A DNA stretch of 64,000 bases from Cannabis sativa (GCF_029168945.1 NC_083606.1:11620041-11684040), one strand, 5' to 3'. Counted from the stretch's first letter, positions 1 to 12,949 are shown. Numbers and translations are program-made. The notes: generated by a model not told the origin, from the letters alone.

Positions 1-1790
1 TTTGTTATGCCTTTTCCTTTTTGGTACGACTTTCCAACAGACCAGAGATTTTTACAGTGTATATTATTAAACTATTTCTAGTCCTATGAAAAAAACTATT
101 TTATGGGAATGCCAATGGGGTGTCCAAAGACACCAACACATAAGTGAGGAGTCCCTAAACTATTTCTTAGTCCAAAAACACATACACATAAGTGACCCTG
201 AGAAAACATTGATAGAATTTGTTAAAATTGGAATGTGAAATGAGTGGCTAAGCATAAAAATAGTGCTTAAATATTGGATGTTGGTTGTGTGAGTGTGCAT
301 AGCAAAGAGAGTAATTCAATAAAAAAGTATGGTCCCAGGTCACTTTCAACCCCCAAATATTTATATATATATATTTTTGTTTTATTGAAAGCCCAAAATA
401 AATATTTCACCTAACAAAACCATTATTTATTACATGAGCCAAAAAAAACATCATTTATGAGTGTCACCACACAAACTTGACTCTTGACCTTGAGAGTGAG
501 GCTTGGGACAAAGCCAATTCCAATGGTCAATCCCAACAATCCAAAGACCCAACCCAACCATGCTTTGGTCAACATAAATCTTTTGCTAAACCTTTCTCTC
601 TTATTTTGCATTTGAATTTATTTTACTATTAATTTGTCTCATAAGTTTGGAAGATGAGGTTTCAAATTAAGATTTTGTACAAAATCAATAGGACAAGAAA
701 ATAGAAAGGAAATAAAGTATGGGACAGAAAAGTGCAAATAACATAAAAATTAAGAAGAAAAAAGTACCAAAAAAAAATATTGACATATTAATTTTTCAAA
801 AGGAAAATATTTATTAACTTAAAAATGTAAACTAAATTTATAATTTCTCACGGACGCCCAAGATATAGCTATAATAATAGCGTTAGACTAGTCTCTTATG
901 CTTGTCTTTCAATTTTTATTTTCATTTTTTTCGAAACTAACAAATTTTCTCTGCGTTCTTTATGAGATCTTTTATTTGTATTGAATTAGGATCATCGCTA
1001 AAGAATTGTGTTAGTTTACTTTCTAATTTTCTTGAGACGTTCTTAATTTATATTCATATAGTTATGAATTAGCGGTGCATCAATTACAGTAAACTATTTT
1101 AAATAGGATTTCTATCCTTTTTTCTTGGTATATTTTACTCTTATTATTGTTTAAAGAAATTTTTTATTCATTGTTCAAAATAAAAAATATATTTTAAGAC
1201 CAGTTACCACTTTTCATTAATTATGGGAGCAGTTTGTTCAAACTCACAAGCCATTTATGGTATGATCATGAAAGGACTCCTACCATGATGGAACTCTCAA
1301 CTAGTTCACTTTATTACTAATAAGTATAACACTTGTGTTCTAGTTTTATTCTCCCAAACTTGAATTCATTGATTAAGAATTCAAGAAGACTTGACTAGGT
1401 TAACTTATAAATTCTAAAATGTAATTAAGAAGAACTAGTGGTAATGGGTTGATATGCTTTAGTAAAGATAAATTTGATTTAAGACTATAATGTGATTATG
1501 TATGGTAAAACGTGATATGCATTGTTTTTGAACTCTTAATAACAAAATAAACAAGAATCTGTTACTTTTCTGTGTAACCCACATATGTAAAATGATTATT
1601 ATATATATATATATAAATAATTTCTTAAACATTATGACTCTTTCATAATTAATATTGTTGACCTACTTTTTTCACATTTCAAACCTTAGAGAGATTAGTT
1701 TTTTAACATTGGTAAAGTCCAATTTTATGTGTCAACATCTAAAAAATTATATGTTCCAAAGATATTGTATTTTGAATATCTTCTCAATAT
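1..1790. other. AT-rich intergenic DNA, no gene recognised
   Basis: I find no coding region with recognisable domains here. The stretch holds short TA runs (around 360-375 and 1602-1617) and general AT-rich sequence. A 62-codon minus-strand frame at 423-611 has one hydrophobic segment but no family I recognise, so I do not call it a gene. Confidence 0.5.
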
Positions 1791-1906
1791 TAATTGTCTT
1801 ATGGTGGAGCGTGAATTCGGGGCCTAAATAGTATTTTGACCCAAGATAAGAACACGTACGAATTTGATCGCTCGTAAATGTATAATGCAATCAATACGTG
1901 AAACAT

Positions 1907-1965
1907 GGTGGGCCAGGCCCAAAATCGAGGTGGGCCCAGTTCTTGTCCATACATGGTGGGCCAAA
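1907..1965. promoter_or_regulatory. Cluster of site II / TGGGCC promoter motifs
   Basis: Within 60 bp there are three copies of GGTGGGCC (1907-1914, 1929-1936, 1955-1962) and one GGCCCAAAA (1916-1924). TGGGCC/GGCCCA boxes are the site II elements bound by TCP factors in plant housekeeping, ribosomal-protein and mitochondrial-protein gene promoters. No matching gene is visible within 2 kb on either side. This may be a stranded or decayed promoter, or a chance local repeat. Confidence 0.35.
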
Positions 1966-1989
1966 ACCTAAAACACGACAATAGTCTAC

Positions 1990-3568
1990 ATCAGTAACAT
2001 AATGCCCTCACCACCAGTTCTCACAGTTCTGGAATTTGTACAAACCCCCATTTTATGGATCATAATCTAAATCTAATTTTAAAATGGTCCCTTCTTATAA
2101 GAAAAAACACAAAAGTTAAAAGGGATTATTTCACAAATACACAAATACAACAAATTTTTTTTATAAAAATACGGTTTCACGGAATTTTAAACATTTTACG
2201 ATTTTTTTTTTTTATTTATAGAAAATACGGTCTTTTTATGTTGTACTCTTATTAATTTATTGTTATTATTTTAATGTTATTTAAATATTACTTTTATGTA
2301 GTTTTTTTGTTGTTTCTATGGAAAACCGTAAAAATATAAAAAAATTTTTTAAACGTAAAAATTTATTTTTTTTTTACAAAAAAATAGTACCTTATGTAAT
2401 TATCCCAAAGTTAAAATGGTCCCTTTTCTATTAACAATTTTACATATATAATAGGTATTATTGTTGGGCAATGCAAGTAGGGGATAGTTTGATTCTTCTG
2501 ACCAAAATAATGCAAGACCATCACCCATTTTAAAAATTGTGTTATATTTAACACAAAAAATAATTTTGTGATATATTTATATTAATTTTTAGTATTGTAT
2601 TCTAATATACAATTACGAAAACTTGATGCAATAAATATATAAAAAAATAATAACTTTATTATTATTTAAAACAATAAAAAATAAATGTAAATTATTTATA
2701 ATTTAATGCAATAAATAAATTTAATAATAAAATATAAAAAATAGCATAAAAGTAATATATTTATTGTGATTCAAATTTTACATTATCTCATATAATAATT
2801 TAAATTTATAATAATTTTTGTTATGTAACAAATTTAGATTAATTTTTACTATGGATAAATTTGGATTAATTTTTGGCATATAATTAGAACAAACTTTTTA
2901 CAAAATAAATTGTATTTTAGCACTAAATCACCAATTTACATCTCTATTAAAAATGTTCTTACATATAATAATACCATATGTAATTGTGTGTCTATTTGGC
3001 TTGTAGTTCTCTTCTTTAAGGAGATAAACTTGTATTGGGATTCATGGTGGGTGGGAATTTATGTCATTTTGTCATATTTTATGCCATGTGAGTTGACATG
3101 TGTAATTGGTCAATCACAACTTGACCTATTTATATATTTTGATAAATAATTTATTTATATTTTGTTTCAAGAAATCTCAATTCTAACTTCTTATGGTATT
3201 TATATATTGACCTATCATATTTGTGTGTTAACTTATCGTGTTCATATATCAATTAGATTTATCCTACACTTTAATGTTGATATTGAGATAATTAGTATCA
3301 CATATTTAATTTTCCTTACATTTTTTAGTGTACGCTAATTTGACATTTTGACTTATTTGAATAATTTGCTAAACAAAAATATATATAAGTTTCAAATAAT
3401 TAATTATTAAGTCTGAATAAGTTATATGTTACATACTATTTTTTTTTTTATAATTATCTTCATGTTTAATAATTAATAAATAAGCTATAAATAATAAATT
3501 TAATGATCACATAAATATAAATGAATTAATTCATGTGTGACACACATGTTAATCCAATTGAGAGAAGT
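1990..3568. other. AT-rich, low-complexity intergenic DNA
   Basis: Long A/T runs and poly-T tracts (for example 2195-2215 and 2360-2372) dominate. Open frames here are short, unsupported by domains and probably chance. I see no RNA gene or repeat boundary. Confidence 0.5.
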
Positions 3569-5633
3569 TGTTAATTAGTTAGTCACAATTAATTATACAA
3601 TTGAGTTGTAAATAGTTAGGTTGTAAAGTTAGTAAGTCCTTAGTCCTGCGCCAGGTTAACTTTAGGAGCTCCAAAATAGGTATTTAGATCTCGTAAAATT
3701 GTTTTCAAGTCACAATCCTTCAGTATTCTAAACCAACAAGATAAGACGACTTCAATTTACGAGCCTGAGAACTTGAAGATGTCAATTCGGCATCGCAGAA
3801 GCCAACCCAGGTGCCTAAGGCTTCATCCAACGCACAGGTTGACATTTGGACATAGGGTTTCAGTTTTCAGCTTCGTTTTAGTGTAGATTGCTAAAAATGT
3901 ATACTTAGATATGAATAAGACATGTCACAAGCACACTAGAGACATCATAATTACTTTCAAAACACTCTTGTTTGAAGCACCTAGGCACCCATTGTCCAAG
4001 TTGACCTAGTGATGTACCCAATGCCTAGGTTGACATGTTGTCAACTTGGGGCACTTCCAATCACTTTCCTAGATATGTTTCTTATGCATTTCTTTGTGTT
4101 CATCCAAACTAAAGATATAAGTACTTTTGAAAAGAAAAAAAATGAATCAACCTAGAGGATAAAAAGGCACCTAGCACCCAAGTTGACATACTATCAACCT
4201 ATGTCATTTCCAAGGATCAAGATACAGGTGATTTAGGAAAAAAAAATGAAGTCGTCTGGTGGCCAATAAGCTGACCCAGTGCTCAAGTCGTTTCTAAGGA
4301 TTTTCCTCGAGAAGTCTCCCAGGAAATTTCTCCGTTTTCATCAATAACAAAGATACAAGTGTTCTCAGGGAGCAAACAAGAGCATTTGGGAGCCAAAATA
4401 CTTGACCAGTGCCCAGGTTGACATTGGGGCTAGGCCTGGTTGACATTTAACTAGGTTCACATGGTTCTGCTGCTCAAGCACAAATTTTGCCCCTCTTACT
4501 ATCTTGGTCCAAAACAGGATAGGAGACCTCGTTTGCGATCTTGACTGCCATAGAAATATCAAAACGAGTCCCGAGAAGTTCAGTAATAAGCACCCATCAC
4601 CCAGGTTGACATATGACCTGGTGCGATGGATCTACTTATCCGATTCCAGTTGCGTTTTGAGAATCTAGCTATTTTTTGTAGTAAATGAGAGCTAAAACTT
4701 GTGATAAGTCAAATTTTTGATATTTTACCTTTTTTGAAAAAGTGAAATATCGACAAAATAGTTACAAATTAGGTAGTTTCGAGTCTCCCGATTTTACAAA
4801 ATACAAAACCAACCAGAACTGGTGAATGGTTTCACCATTATCAAGAAATTATCTAAGTGATGTCAAAATATCACTCAAGCTTCAAAAAATAAAGTTTTGG
4901 CTTGATTTCCCACTTATACAATGTTTAGGTTGACATTGCACAACTCCTTAAATCGCAAGATTGTCAACCTGGGTGCTGGATGTCAATCTGGGCGCTGAGT
5001 GCTGAACAGTCTTCAATAAAATGACTATAACTCACTCAATATTACTCCGATTGATGCAAATCCAAGTGCATTGGAAATATCTTTTTCAAGCTATTTTTAC
5101 ACATGTCTCACACTCATATCTTAATTATGAAGATTTCAAGTCGAAAAATCATCCCAAAGTCAAAGTGCTATTTTGTTCACAAAATCACCTGAAAATGATT
5201 CACCAGACATGATTCAAGCTCTAAAAATTGATGATCATCATCCAGAGTCATTTCAACTACTAAATCACCATCAATGGTCAAGATTAGCCCATTATGATTT
5301 TTTAATTTTTTATAATATTTTATTAATATTTTAATGGACTTCCATGCCTATAAAAAGAGATCTTCACTAGCTTATTTTTTACATTCTGCTAAGTCTCCAT
5401 AAGGTTAGAGCTTGTCTCTCTAATTTTTCTAACTTAAATTTGAGACTCTCCTTAGCTAATTCTCTTATATTCTCATGAGAAATAAAAACTCGAAGTAGAC
5501 GTAGTACCATTACCATCGCGACATGAAGAGTGAACCACTATAAATTGTGGTGTCTCTCTTATTTACTATCTTTTTTCTATTAATTTTTTCGTCAATTTAG
5601 CGAGAAAGTGTTGACTAATTTTCAGCATCAACA
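3569..5633 (+). repeat. Ty3/Gypsy-type LTR-like block, possibly solo LTR
   Basis: The 3' part carries a TATA box at 5349-5357. It is followed by a leader with the phrase GTAGACGTAGTACC (5498-5511) and ACCACTATAAATTGTGGTG (about 5533-5551), an arrangement I recognise from R-U5 regions of many plant Gypsy LTRs. The block can be read from TGTTAATTAG at 3569 to ATCAACA ending at 5633, which would be TG...CA ended, about 2.1 kb. Its U3 part contains many degenerate copies of CCCAGGTTGACAT. No 5-bp target duplication or primer-binding site was found, so the limits are uncertain. Confidence 0.4.
5349..5357 (+). promoter_or_regulatory. TATA box of the LTR-like block
   Basis: TATAAAAAG lies about 150 bp before the conserved GTAGACGTAGTACC leader motif, the usual order U3-TATA-R-U5 of a plus-strand LTR. 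Confidence 0.45.
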
Positions 5634-6342
5634 ACAATAATTATAAAATGTGGATATTTCCCACATTATATTTAATTAATAGGTGGGAAATATACATAAC
5701 CACCTATATTTAAAATAGAAGACAATTATTGCCTTTGACTTGGTCATTGTGTCTTATGGTCGAGAAGGTTCCTATAAGAACTCTTTTTCTCAGGATACTC
5801 ATCGAAAGAAGTGTATATGAGAAAGAATAGATTTCTTGAAGTCAGACTTGATCTAGCTCACGAATTTCCCAATGTGACTACTTTTTATAGAATGGCTCAC
5901 ACACACATATATATGTATATTACTTGTTATATCCCTAAGTAATAAAAAACTTATACATCATGCATAACTTGTTGATAACTTAATTATTTTGATATTTTTT
6001 GTTTATTGTATGCGACCAATTAGTTCATCTTCTCATACTTAGCTTTTTTAAACCACTTCAAAATTAACCTTAGAAGTTTTATTGTAGTACTCACTATTAT
6101 TTTGCTTATAATAGTGAGTATTGTTTTGAACCAGTTTGACCGAGGTTATCTTGCCTATTTTATTGCAAAAAATTATTGGCATTTAAATTCTAGTAATAAA
6201 AAAATTATGTTACTTGAGATTATATGTATTTTATTAATATAATTTAACATTACATACCATAAAATGCTTAAAATTACATTTTACATATGAAATAAACTAT
6301 TGATAATAAGGTCTTAGGTGTTCACTGTTCTAAATGTTCTTT
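5634..6342. other. Unassigned repeat-like DNA left of element F
   Basis: No open frame or known domain. Because element F (6348-41949) carries target duplications, this sequence was originally continuous with 41955 onward, where Gypsy integrase remnant H begins. The minus-strand reading just left of F could be the decayed end of that polyprotein, but this is only inference. Confidence 0.3.
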
Positions 6343-6347
6343 ATGAG

Positions 6348-6597
6348 TGATAAATAACAAACCTTTTCAATACATTGTATTCTGTTATTTCTTGCAGTTG
6401 TACAGGTTGTTAGTTTGTTTTTCCACTTATACTCTCCCTTAACAGAGTTTGTTATGTTCTGTTATCAGCCTTTTCTTTGTAATCTTTCTCTATATAAATG
6501 AAAGGTTCAGCTCATAAAGTTTTAGAGCTTTTACAATTCTTTGTGTCCAATTCTATATTGTTCCAGGTAGAAATTGTATTGATAAGCATCTCTTTCA
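6348..6597 (+). repeat. 5' LTR of Copia element F
   Basis: 250 bp, with a TATA box (TATATAA) at about 6490-6496. It matches 41700-41949 with about five substitutions by eye. It ends at CA, directly followed by the primer-binding site. Confidence 0.93.
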
Positions 6598-6611
6598 TGG
6601 TATCAGGAAGC
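6598..6611 (+). promoter_or_regulatory. Primer-binding site of element F
   Basis: TGGTATCAGGAAGC directly abuts the LTR end. It resembles TGGTATCAGAGC, complementary to the 3' end of initiator tRNA-Met, the usual primer for plant Copia elements. Confidence 0.8.
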
Positions 6612-6629
6612 CCTTGACTTGTGTCATCT

Positions 6630-7395
6630 ATGGATCCTCGACACCCAGAGCACACTTCAGCAACACCTTCCGCCACTCCACCACCACCTGCAACTCTTCA
6701 TCAATGGAATCCATTCCAAAATTCCCTCAATTCATCCTTTACTGTTCGCCTTGATCGCACGAACTATCTTGCGTGGAAATCTTAGGTGATTCCCACGGTC
6801 ATCGAGCATGGACTTGATGACATACTCCTCACTGGTGTGGCTCCTGTTTAGCGCCTCATCAATGGAGAAATCAACCCAGAATTCACGCCATGGAAAAGAA
6901 AGGATCAATTCCTTCTCAGTTGGCTCCGCTCCTCAATGACAGAAACCATTCTTGGTTCCCTCGCACAGCATGAATCGTCTTTTGATGTTTGGCGTGCCCT
7001 TGCTCAAAGATTTTCAAGTCAGTCCAAGGCTCGTCTTCTTCAAATTAAGTCTCAGTTATCAACAATCCAAAAGGGTAATCTCTCTATATCCGATTACTAT
7101 GATAAAGTCAAGTTGTTAGCTAACTCTTTATCCACTGCTGGCTATCCAATGGATGAAAGTGATTTGATAATGCACTTACTAAATGGTTTGGGCCCTGAAT
7201 ATGACCCTGTAGTAGTTCATGTTACAAGCCTTGTAGATAATCTTTCCTTTGAATCAATTCAGTCGTTACTACTAACCCATGAGAGCAAAATTGAAAGGCA
7301 CTTTAATGTGAATGATCTTTCCTCAAAGATCACTGCCAATCTCAGCATTAACAATCCAAGAAATACTTCTGGTGCACCTCATCGATTCTATAATT
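6630..7395 (+). pseudogene. gag of Copia element F, first part, broken
   Basis: The frame starts with ATG at 6630 (MDPRHPEH...), 32 bp after the primer site. It contains the Copia gag N-terminal pattern LDRTNYLAWKS and the gag-polypeptide region (residues around IKSQLSTIQKGNLSISDYYD and LLNGLGPEYDPVV). Gag forms the virus-like particle. Two in-frame TAG stops interrupt it (6783-6785 and 6849-6851), each best explained as a former CAG. At 7395 the frame is cut by insertion E1 and resumes at 20413 after the TAATT duplication. A zinc knuckle follows there with its second cysteine changed to tyrosine. Confidence 0.9.
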
Positions 7396-9269
7396 TGTTG
7401 GAAATTATTTTACCAGGATCTTAGATCTACTCACAAGTACGTTTATTAACATCCTAAATAAGAACTTTCTAAAACGATAAATTAAACACATATAAAGTTT
7501 AAGAAACCTTACATTGGGTGCAGCGGAATTAAATGACTCCTTCCGTTCAGATCTCTAACCCTTGAATCCTTTCTGTAGCAGAGTATTATCAAGATCTGAA
7601 CCTGGATCTCTTTCTCTGAATCCTTGATGCTGAATCTCCTTTGCTGATGATCTTTCTTCACGATCTTCCTCACTATGATTGAGGTATTGCTTGATGTGTG
7701 TGGGCACTACTCTAATCACTAAAGTAATTTCGAAATTCAAAGGAAGAAGCAAGAGAGAGAGAGTGGCGGCTAGAGAAGAGAGAATGGAGGCTTAGGTTTT
7801 TCTGATTCAGAAAGTGTAATTTTCCTGAAGCCTTCACTATCTATTTATAGCATTCCACTAGGGTTAGATTTGAATTATATGGCATTAAAATAATGAAAAA
7901 ATCAACTTAAAAAACCTATAAAGGTGGCCGGCCATGGCTTAGTGGACTGGGCCTTGCTTTTTGCAATTTTGCAATTTTAACACCTTTTGTATCTGATTTT
8001 CTCAAAATTGCCAAATTTCTAATTCAATCATTTAAATGTCAATTCTAACTATTTAATAACTATAAATAATTATTAAATAATATTGTCATTTATCATATTT
8101 ATTAATTGAACCATACAAAGTATCATAATTAACAAATATGGCCCTATTAACTCTTTCTTTACAATTTCGCCCTTACTTAGTGAAAATTTCACAAATAGAC
8201 ATATTCTAATTCGTGAATTATAATTGATTAATCAAAACCAATTACATGAGTCTTACAAACAATATTATCTCAACTAGTGGGGGGACATGGGTCTATATAA
8301 CCGAGCTTCCAATAAGTAGATCAAGAATTTAGCACTAAAATTCACTAACTTATTAATTCTTCGTTGAATCCACGCATAGAGTATATAGAATGCTCTATAT
8401 GTTCCACCATATAGACACATCATTAGTTATCCTTTGTTATAATCCTAATGTGATCAATGATCCTCTATATGAATGATCTACACAGTAAAGGGATTAAATT
8501 ACCGTAACACCCTACTATGTATTTTATCCTTAAAACACTTGACCACGTATAAATGATATTTCAGCTTATGTGAAATGAGATCTCCACCATTTATTTTCGT
8601 TTGGTCAAGCTCGAAGGAAATCATCCTTTGCTTACTATTCGCCAGGTAGAAGCTATAGATTCCATGTTTATGCTAGCGCTCCCACTCAATTGCACTACCG
8701 TGTTCCCAAAATGTACGTATCACCCTGACCTAAAAGTAGGCTTAACTAACAAATCAAAGAACACGAATAGCCTTTCAAGATTGAGCCTAATCATAACAGG
8801 ATTAAGATCATTTGATCTAGGATCAACTTGGCGATATTGACTTGAATAGATTTTACGGTAAGTTTAATTAAATCTAAATCAAAGTTCAGTATCGGTCCCT
8901 TCCGATGCATACTCCATGCATCCAACCTGAGTTTTACTTTAACCAATGTTCTGGAAAGAACATAGTATTTCTCCAAATACAAGTAAACTCTTGTTGTAGA
9001 TTATCATATCAGTAAAACCCTGTGTCTGATAAATCTAGGAAACTTTATTCACATAGTCATGTTTACTTTCCAATGTGATGACAACACAATAAACATGATC
9101 AAGTATGTGAAAAGGGTTTAAGATGAATTTATAAATCAATTAGACAAGCAATTGATAAAGTGAGCCAAAACATACACAAATGAATGAAAAATACTTCTGT
9201 TTCTTTATTGATGTTGAATAAAATAGATTACATTGAGATGGAGTTTTATTTAGGGCATAAAACCTAACA
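7396..9269 (-). repeat. 3' LTR of element E1
   Basis: 1,874 bp, bounded TGTTGG...CCTAACA on the plus strand. A minus-sense TATA box (CTATAAATAG) sits at 7841-7850. A 21-bp segment near 8380 is missing relative to the other copies. An antisense 79-codon open frame (8601-8840) recurs in every LTR of the family but has no recognisable domain. Confidence 0.93.
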
Positions 9270-9284
9270 AACTCCCACTTGCAC
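9270..9284 (-). promoter_or_regulatory. Polypurine tract of element E1
   Basis: On the minus strand GTGCAAGTGGGAGTT lies immediately before the 3' LTR start TGTTAGG, the position where plus-strand DNA synthesis is primed. Confidence 0.75.
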
Positions 9285-9298
9285 TAATATAAAACTAA

Positions 9299-12200
9299 TT
9301 AGTACAAATCAATTAATCCTAAATTCTGACGGTGCTTTTCAAAGGCTGTCACGACCAAGACTTTGGTAAATGGATCAGCCAGGTTGTCCTCTGTGTCAAC
9401 TTTCTCAACTAGTACATCCCCTCTTGCCACGTATTCTCTTCGAGGTTCTTTACTGTTTGCTATTGCTCCATTGTTATCACAGAGTAGTACCAGAGGCTTT
9501 TCCATTCCAGGAACAACACCTATGCTGGTGAAGAACTTTCTTAGCCAGACAAGTTCTTTAGCAGCTTCTGCTGCTGCTATGTATTCAGCTTCCATAGTTG
9601 AGTCCGATATCGCGGTTTGTTTAGCACTTCTCCAAACCACTGCTCCACCCCCAAGAGTAAACACCATCCCAGATGTAGATTTCCTGTCTTCAAGACTTGC
9701 CTGGAAATCTAAATCAGTGTAGCCTATGGGATTTAAAGCACCACCCTTGTAGACTAACACAAGATTCCTTGTACTCTTTAAGTATTTCAGAATATACTTA
9801 ACTGCATTCCAATGTTCTTGTCCTGGATTAGACTGATACCTGCTCATGATTCCAACAGCATAACAGATGTCAGGTCTAGTGCATAACATTGCATACATTA
9901 GACTTCCAACTGCAGAGGCATAGGGAATATTCGCCATGTCCTCTATCTCTTGAGGATCAGTCGGTGACTGTTCCTTAGATAGATGAATACCATATCTAGA
10001 AGGCATGTTTGCCCCATTGGTGTTGTTCATGGAGAATCTCTCTAAGACTTTGTCTATGTAGGTTGTTTGAGAGAGAGCAAGAGATCTGTTCTTCCGGTTT
10101 CTGATAATCTGAATACCAAGAACATAGGCTGCTTCACCCAAATCTTTCATATCGAATTGAGTGTTGAGCCATTCCTTAATGTGAGTCATTTTGTTGACAT
10201 TGTTTCCAATGATCAAAATGTCATCAACATAAAGGACCAGGAATACTACTATTTGGTCTTCCTCGAGTTGGTAAACACAAGGTTCATCTTCATTCTGAAG
10301 AAAGCCGTAGGTCTTGATGATTTCATCAAACCTCTTGTTCCATGAGCGAGAAGCTTGCTTAAGTCCATAGATAGACCTGTTTAACTTGCAAACTTTCTTT
10401 TCCTGCCCAGGAAGAACATAACCTTCTGGTTGCTCCATATAGATGGTTTCTTCAAGTACCCCATTAAGGAAGGCAGTCTTGACATCCATTTGCCAGATTT
10501 CATAATCGAAAGCAGCAGCTATGGAGAGAAGAATTCGGATGGATTTGAGCATGGCAACAGGACCAAAAGTTTCCTCATAGTCCACGCCTTCTCTTTGGGT
10601 ATAACCCTTGGCTACAAGTATAGCTTTAAAAGTTTCGACTTCGCCTCCAACTCCTCTTTTCTTCTTGTAAACCCACTTGCATCCTATCGGATGATAGTCG
10701 TCAGGTGCGTCTACATATTCCCAGACTTTGTTCTTTTTCATGGAATCCATTTCTGAATCCATGCCGGCTGACCATCGTTTCCGTTGCGGACTAGCCATTG
10801 CCTGTTTATAGGTTAATGGATCGTCATCAATACCGTCACCTACGACCATATTGATTTCACCATCCAAGCCATAACGAGCAGGTTTTGTTGAAACCCTCCC
10901 ACTACGACGAGGTACGGTTGTCTTCTGAACAAAAACTTTAGTAGTAGATTTCTCAGTTTGTTCAACTGAGGGAGTGAGATCGTCTTCTTCACGAGTGGAA
11001 GAGGACGGAACATTGGAAGGACTTATATTTGATAGCAATTCCTCTAGAACAACTTTACTTTTCGGTTTGTAGTCTTTAATATAGTTCTCTTCAAGGAAAG
11101 TAGCATTTGTAGAAACAAACACTTTATTATCCTTGTGACTATAAAATAGTCCACCCCTAGTCTCTTTAGAATTTCCGACAAACATGCATACTTCGGTACG
11201 TGATTCAAGTTCGCCTTCTTTCTTTCTTAAGACATGAGCAGGGCACCCCCAAATTCTGTAATGGCGTAAACTAGGTGTTCGACCATTCCAAAGTTTGACG
11301 AGTGTCTTAGGGACTGCTTTAGATGGAACAACATTTAGAATGTCATTTGCCATCTGTATAGCATATCCCCAGAAGGACGTAGACAGAGTTGAATAACTCA
11401 GCATAGACCTAACCATTTCCAAAAGAGTGCGATTTCTTCTTTCTGCAACTCCATTTTGTTGTGGAGTTCTTTGGGCGATGTATTGGGATTCAATTCCAAG
11501 TTCAATTAAATGATCTTTGAACTGCATATCCATATATTCTCCACCCCTATCAGTTCGCAAGATCTTTAATGATTTACCTAATTGGTTTTGGGACAAAGCA
11601 TGAAACTCCTGAAACTTTTCAAACGTTTCAGATTTCTTTTGCATTAGGTAAAGAAGACTATATCTAGAGAAATCGTCAATGAAAGTGACAAAATACTCAT
11701 AACCACCTCGGGCTTTGACATTCAAAGGTCCGCAGACATCGGAATGCACTAACCCTAGAGGGATTTTGGCACGCTCTCCCTTTACAGAGAAAGAACGTTT
11801 AGTCATTTTTCCTTCTAGGCAGGACTCGCATACTGGCAGTTCACCTAAGACATCATTTTTCAATGGACCGTCTTTGGTGAGCCTATTGAGTCTATCAAAG
11901 CCTATATGACCTAAACGTAAATTCCATAGATAAGTTTGATCATCATTATCAATCTCTTTTCTTTTAAGGTTTCTAGGTCTAGCTACACTGAAAAGTTCAC
12001 TATTTAGTGAGATTCGAGTACTCGGTCGTAAAACATAAAGCCCTTGTTCCATTATAGCAACACATATTTGAAATCCATTACGAGAAATTGAACAATTTGT
12101 ACTCGAAAAATTCAATATATAAGATTGTGTTTGCAAACATGAGACACTAATCAAGTTTCTACTAAAGTTTGGAATAAATAAAACATTTTCTAAAATTAAA

Positions 12201-12949
12201 AATCTTTGTTGAAACTTGATGCGGGCTTTTCCTCTAGCTTTGACCGATACTAATTCGCCATTGCCAACTTTAAGCTGTAACTCTCCTGGAAGCAGATTTT
12301 CCCAAGTTTCAAGCAACTGCAGTGAAGAACATACATGGTTAGTAGACCCAGAATCAACAATCTAGATGGATTTGTTGTTCTCTAAAACACATGATTCAAA
12401 GATAAAAGCATTACCTTCGTTTGAATTGTTTAGAAGCCTGGGACATCGTTCTTCATGATGACCCTTTCCATTACAATTCGAACATAGAAGATTATGTCTG
12501 ATAATTGTACTTGAAGAAGCAGTTTTGCTAGATCCTTCATACCTAGTCCTTTTCCTTTGATTATTGATTGCAAACCCAGGGGGACCTATTGCAATCAAGT
12601 TCCGTTCATGGGCTCGTAATTCTGCTTCGAGCTTGTCCATGTCGGAGGAGTTAGAATTGTTGATCATATAAGAGATAACAAATTCATTATACTCCGGAGG
12701 AAGACTATTAAGGATAAGTTGGACCCATTGTTCTCTTGATAAATCAATTCCTAGTAGATTTGCCTTTTGGAACTTCAGATTCATCATCAACAGGTGCGAG
12801 TTAATGCAACTACCAGGATGCATTTTCACACTATAGAGTTCTTTTGCTAAGATAGTAACTAAGAGAGGATCGGGGTGAGGGTTATTCATAATGACACTAC
12901 AACACATCAATAAAACAGAAGTAAGGTTTTGGCTCATAAATTCATACAC
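9299..12949 (-). pseudogene. gag-pol polyprotein of Copia element E1, broken
   Basis: The frame runs from gag (about 12937 down) through a CCHC zinc knuckle (CSNCNGKGHHEERC), then one TAG stop at 12362-12364. It continues in the same frame through protease (VDSGSTNHVC), integrase (HSDVCGPL, RTDRGGEY, NGVAERRNRTL as the D, D and E motifs), reverse transcriptase (YVDDIL) and RNase H (MEAEYIA, LLCDNN), ending with TAA at 9299-9301. The TAG sits where Copia proteases normally have Trp before the catalytic Asp, so a TGG-to-TAG change is likely. Gag has no ATG-led N-terminus: the leader runs straight into mid-gag. RNase H also has an in-frame gap after NSKEPR, removing the usual conserved HIERKYH-type segment. 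Confidence 0.92.

Noticed and set aside
423..611. 62-codon minus-strand frame with one hydrophobic segment
   Set aside because: No family recognised, no promoter or splice context; short frames like this are expected by chance.
1799..1981. 60-codon minus-strand frame with repeated WPTM
   Set aside because: The repeat in the protein simply reflects the GGTGGGCC motif repeats in the DNA.
8601..8840. 79-codon plus-strand frame (MVKLEG...), repeated at 19739, 23760, 39459, 43823 and 52179
   Set aside because: It lies in the LTRs of E1, E2 and E4, antisense to the elements. Its recurrence follows from LTR copying, the copies are too young for openness to mean selection, and no domain is recognisable.
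9363..9722. 119-codon plus-strand frame and similar ones at 10067 and 10430
   Set aside because: Complementary shadows of the E1 pol reading frame.
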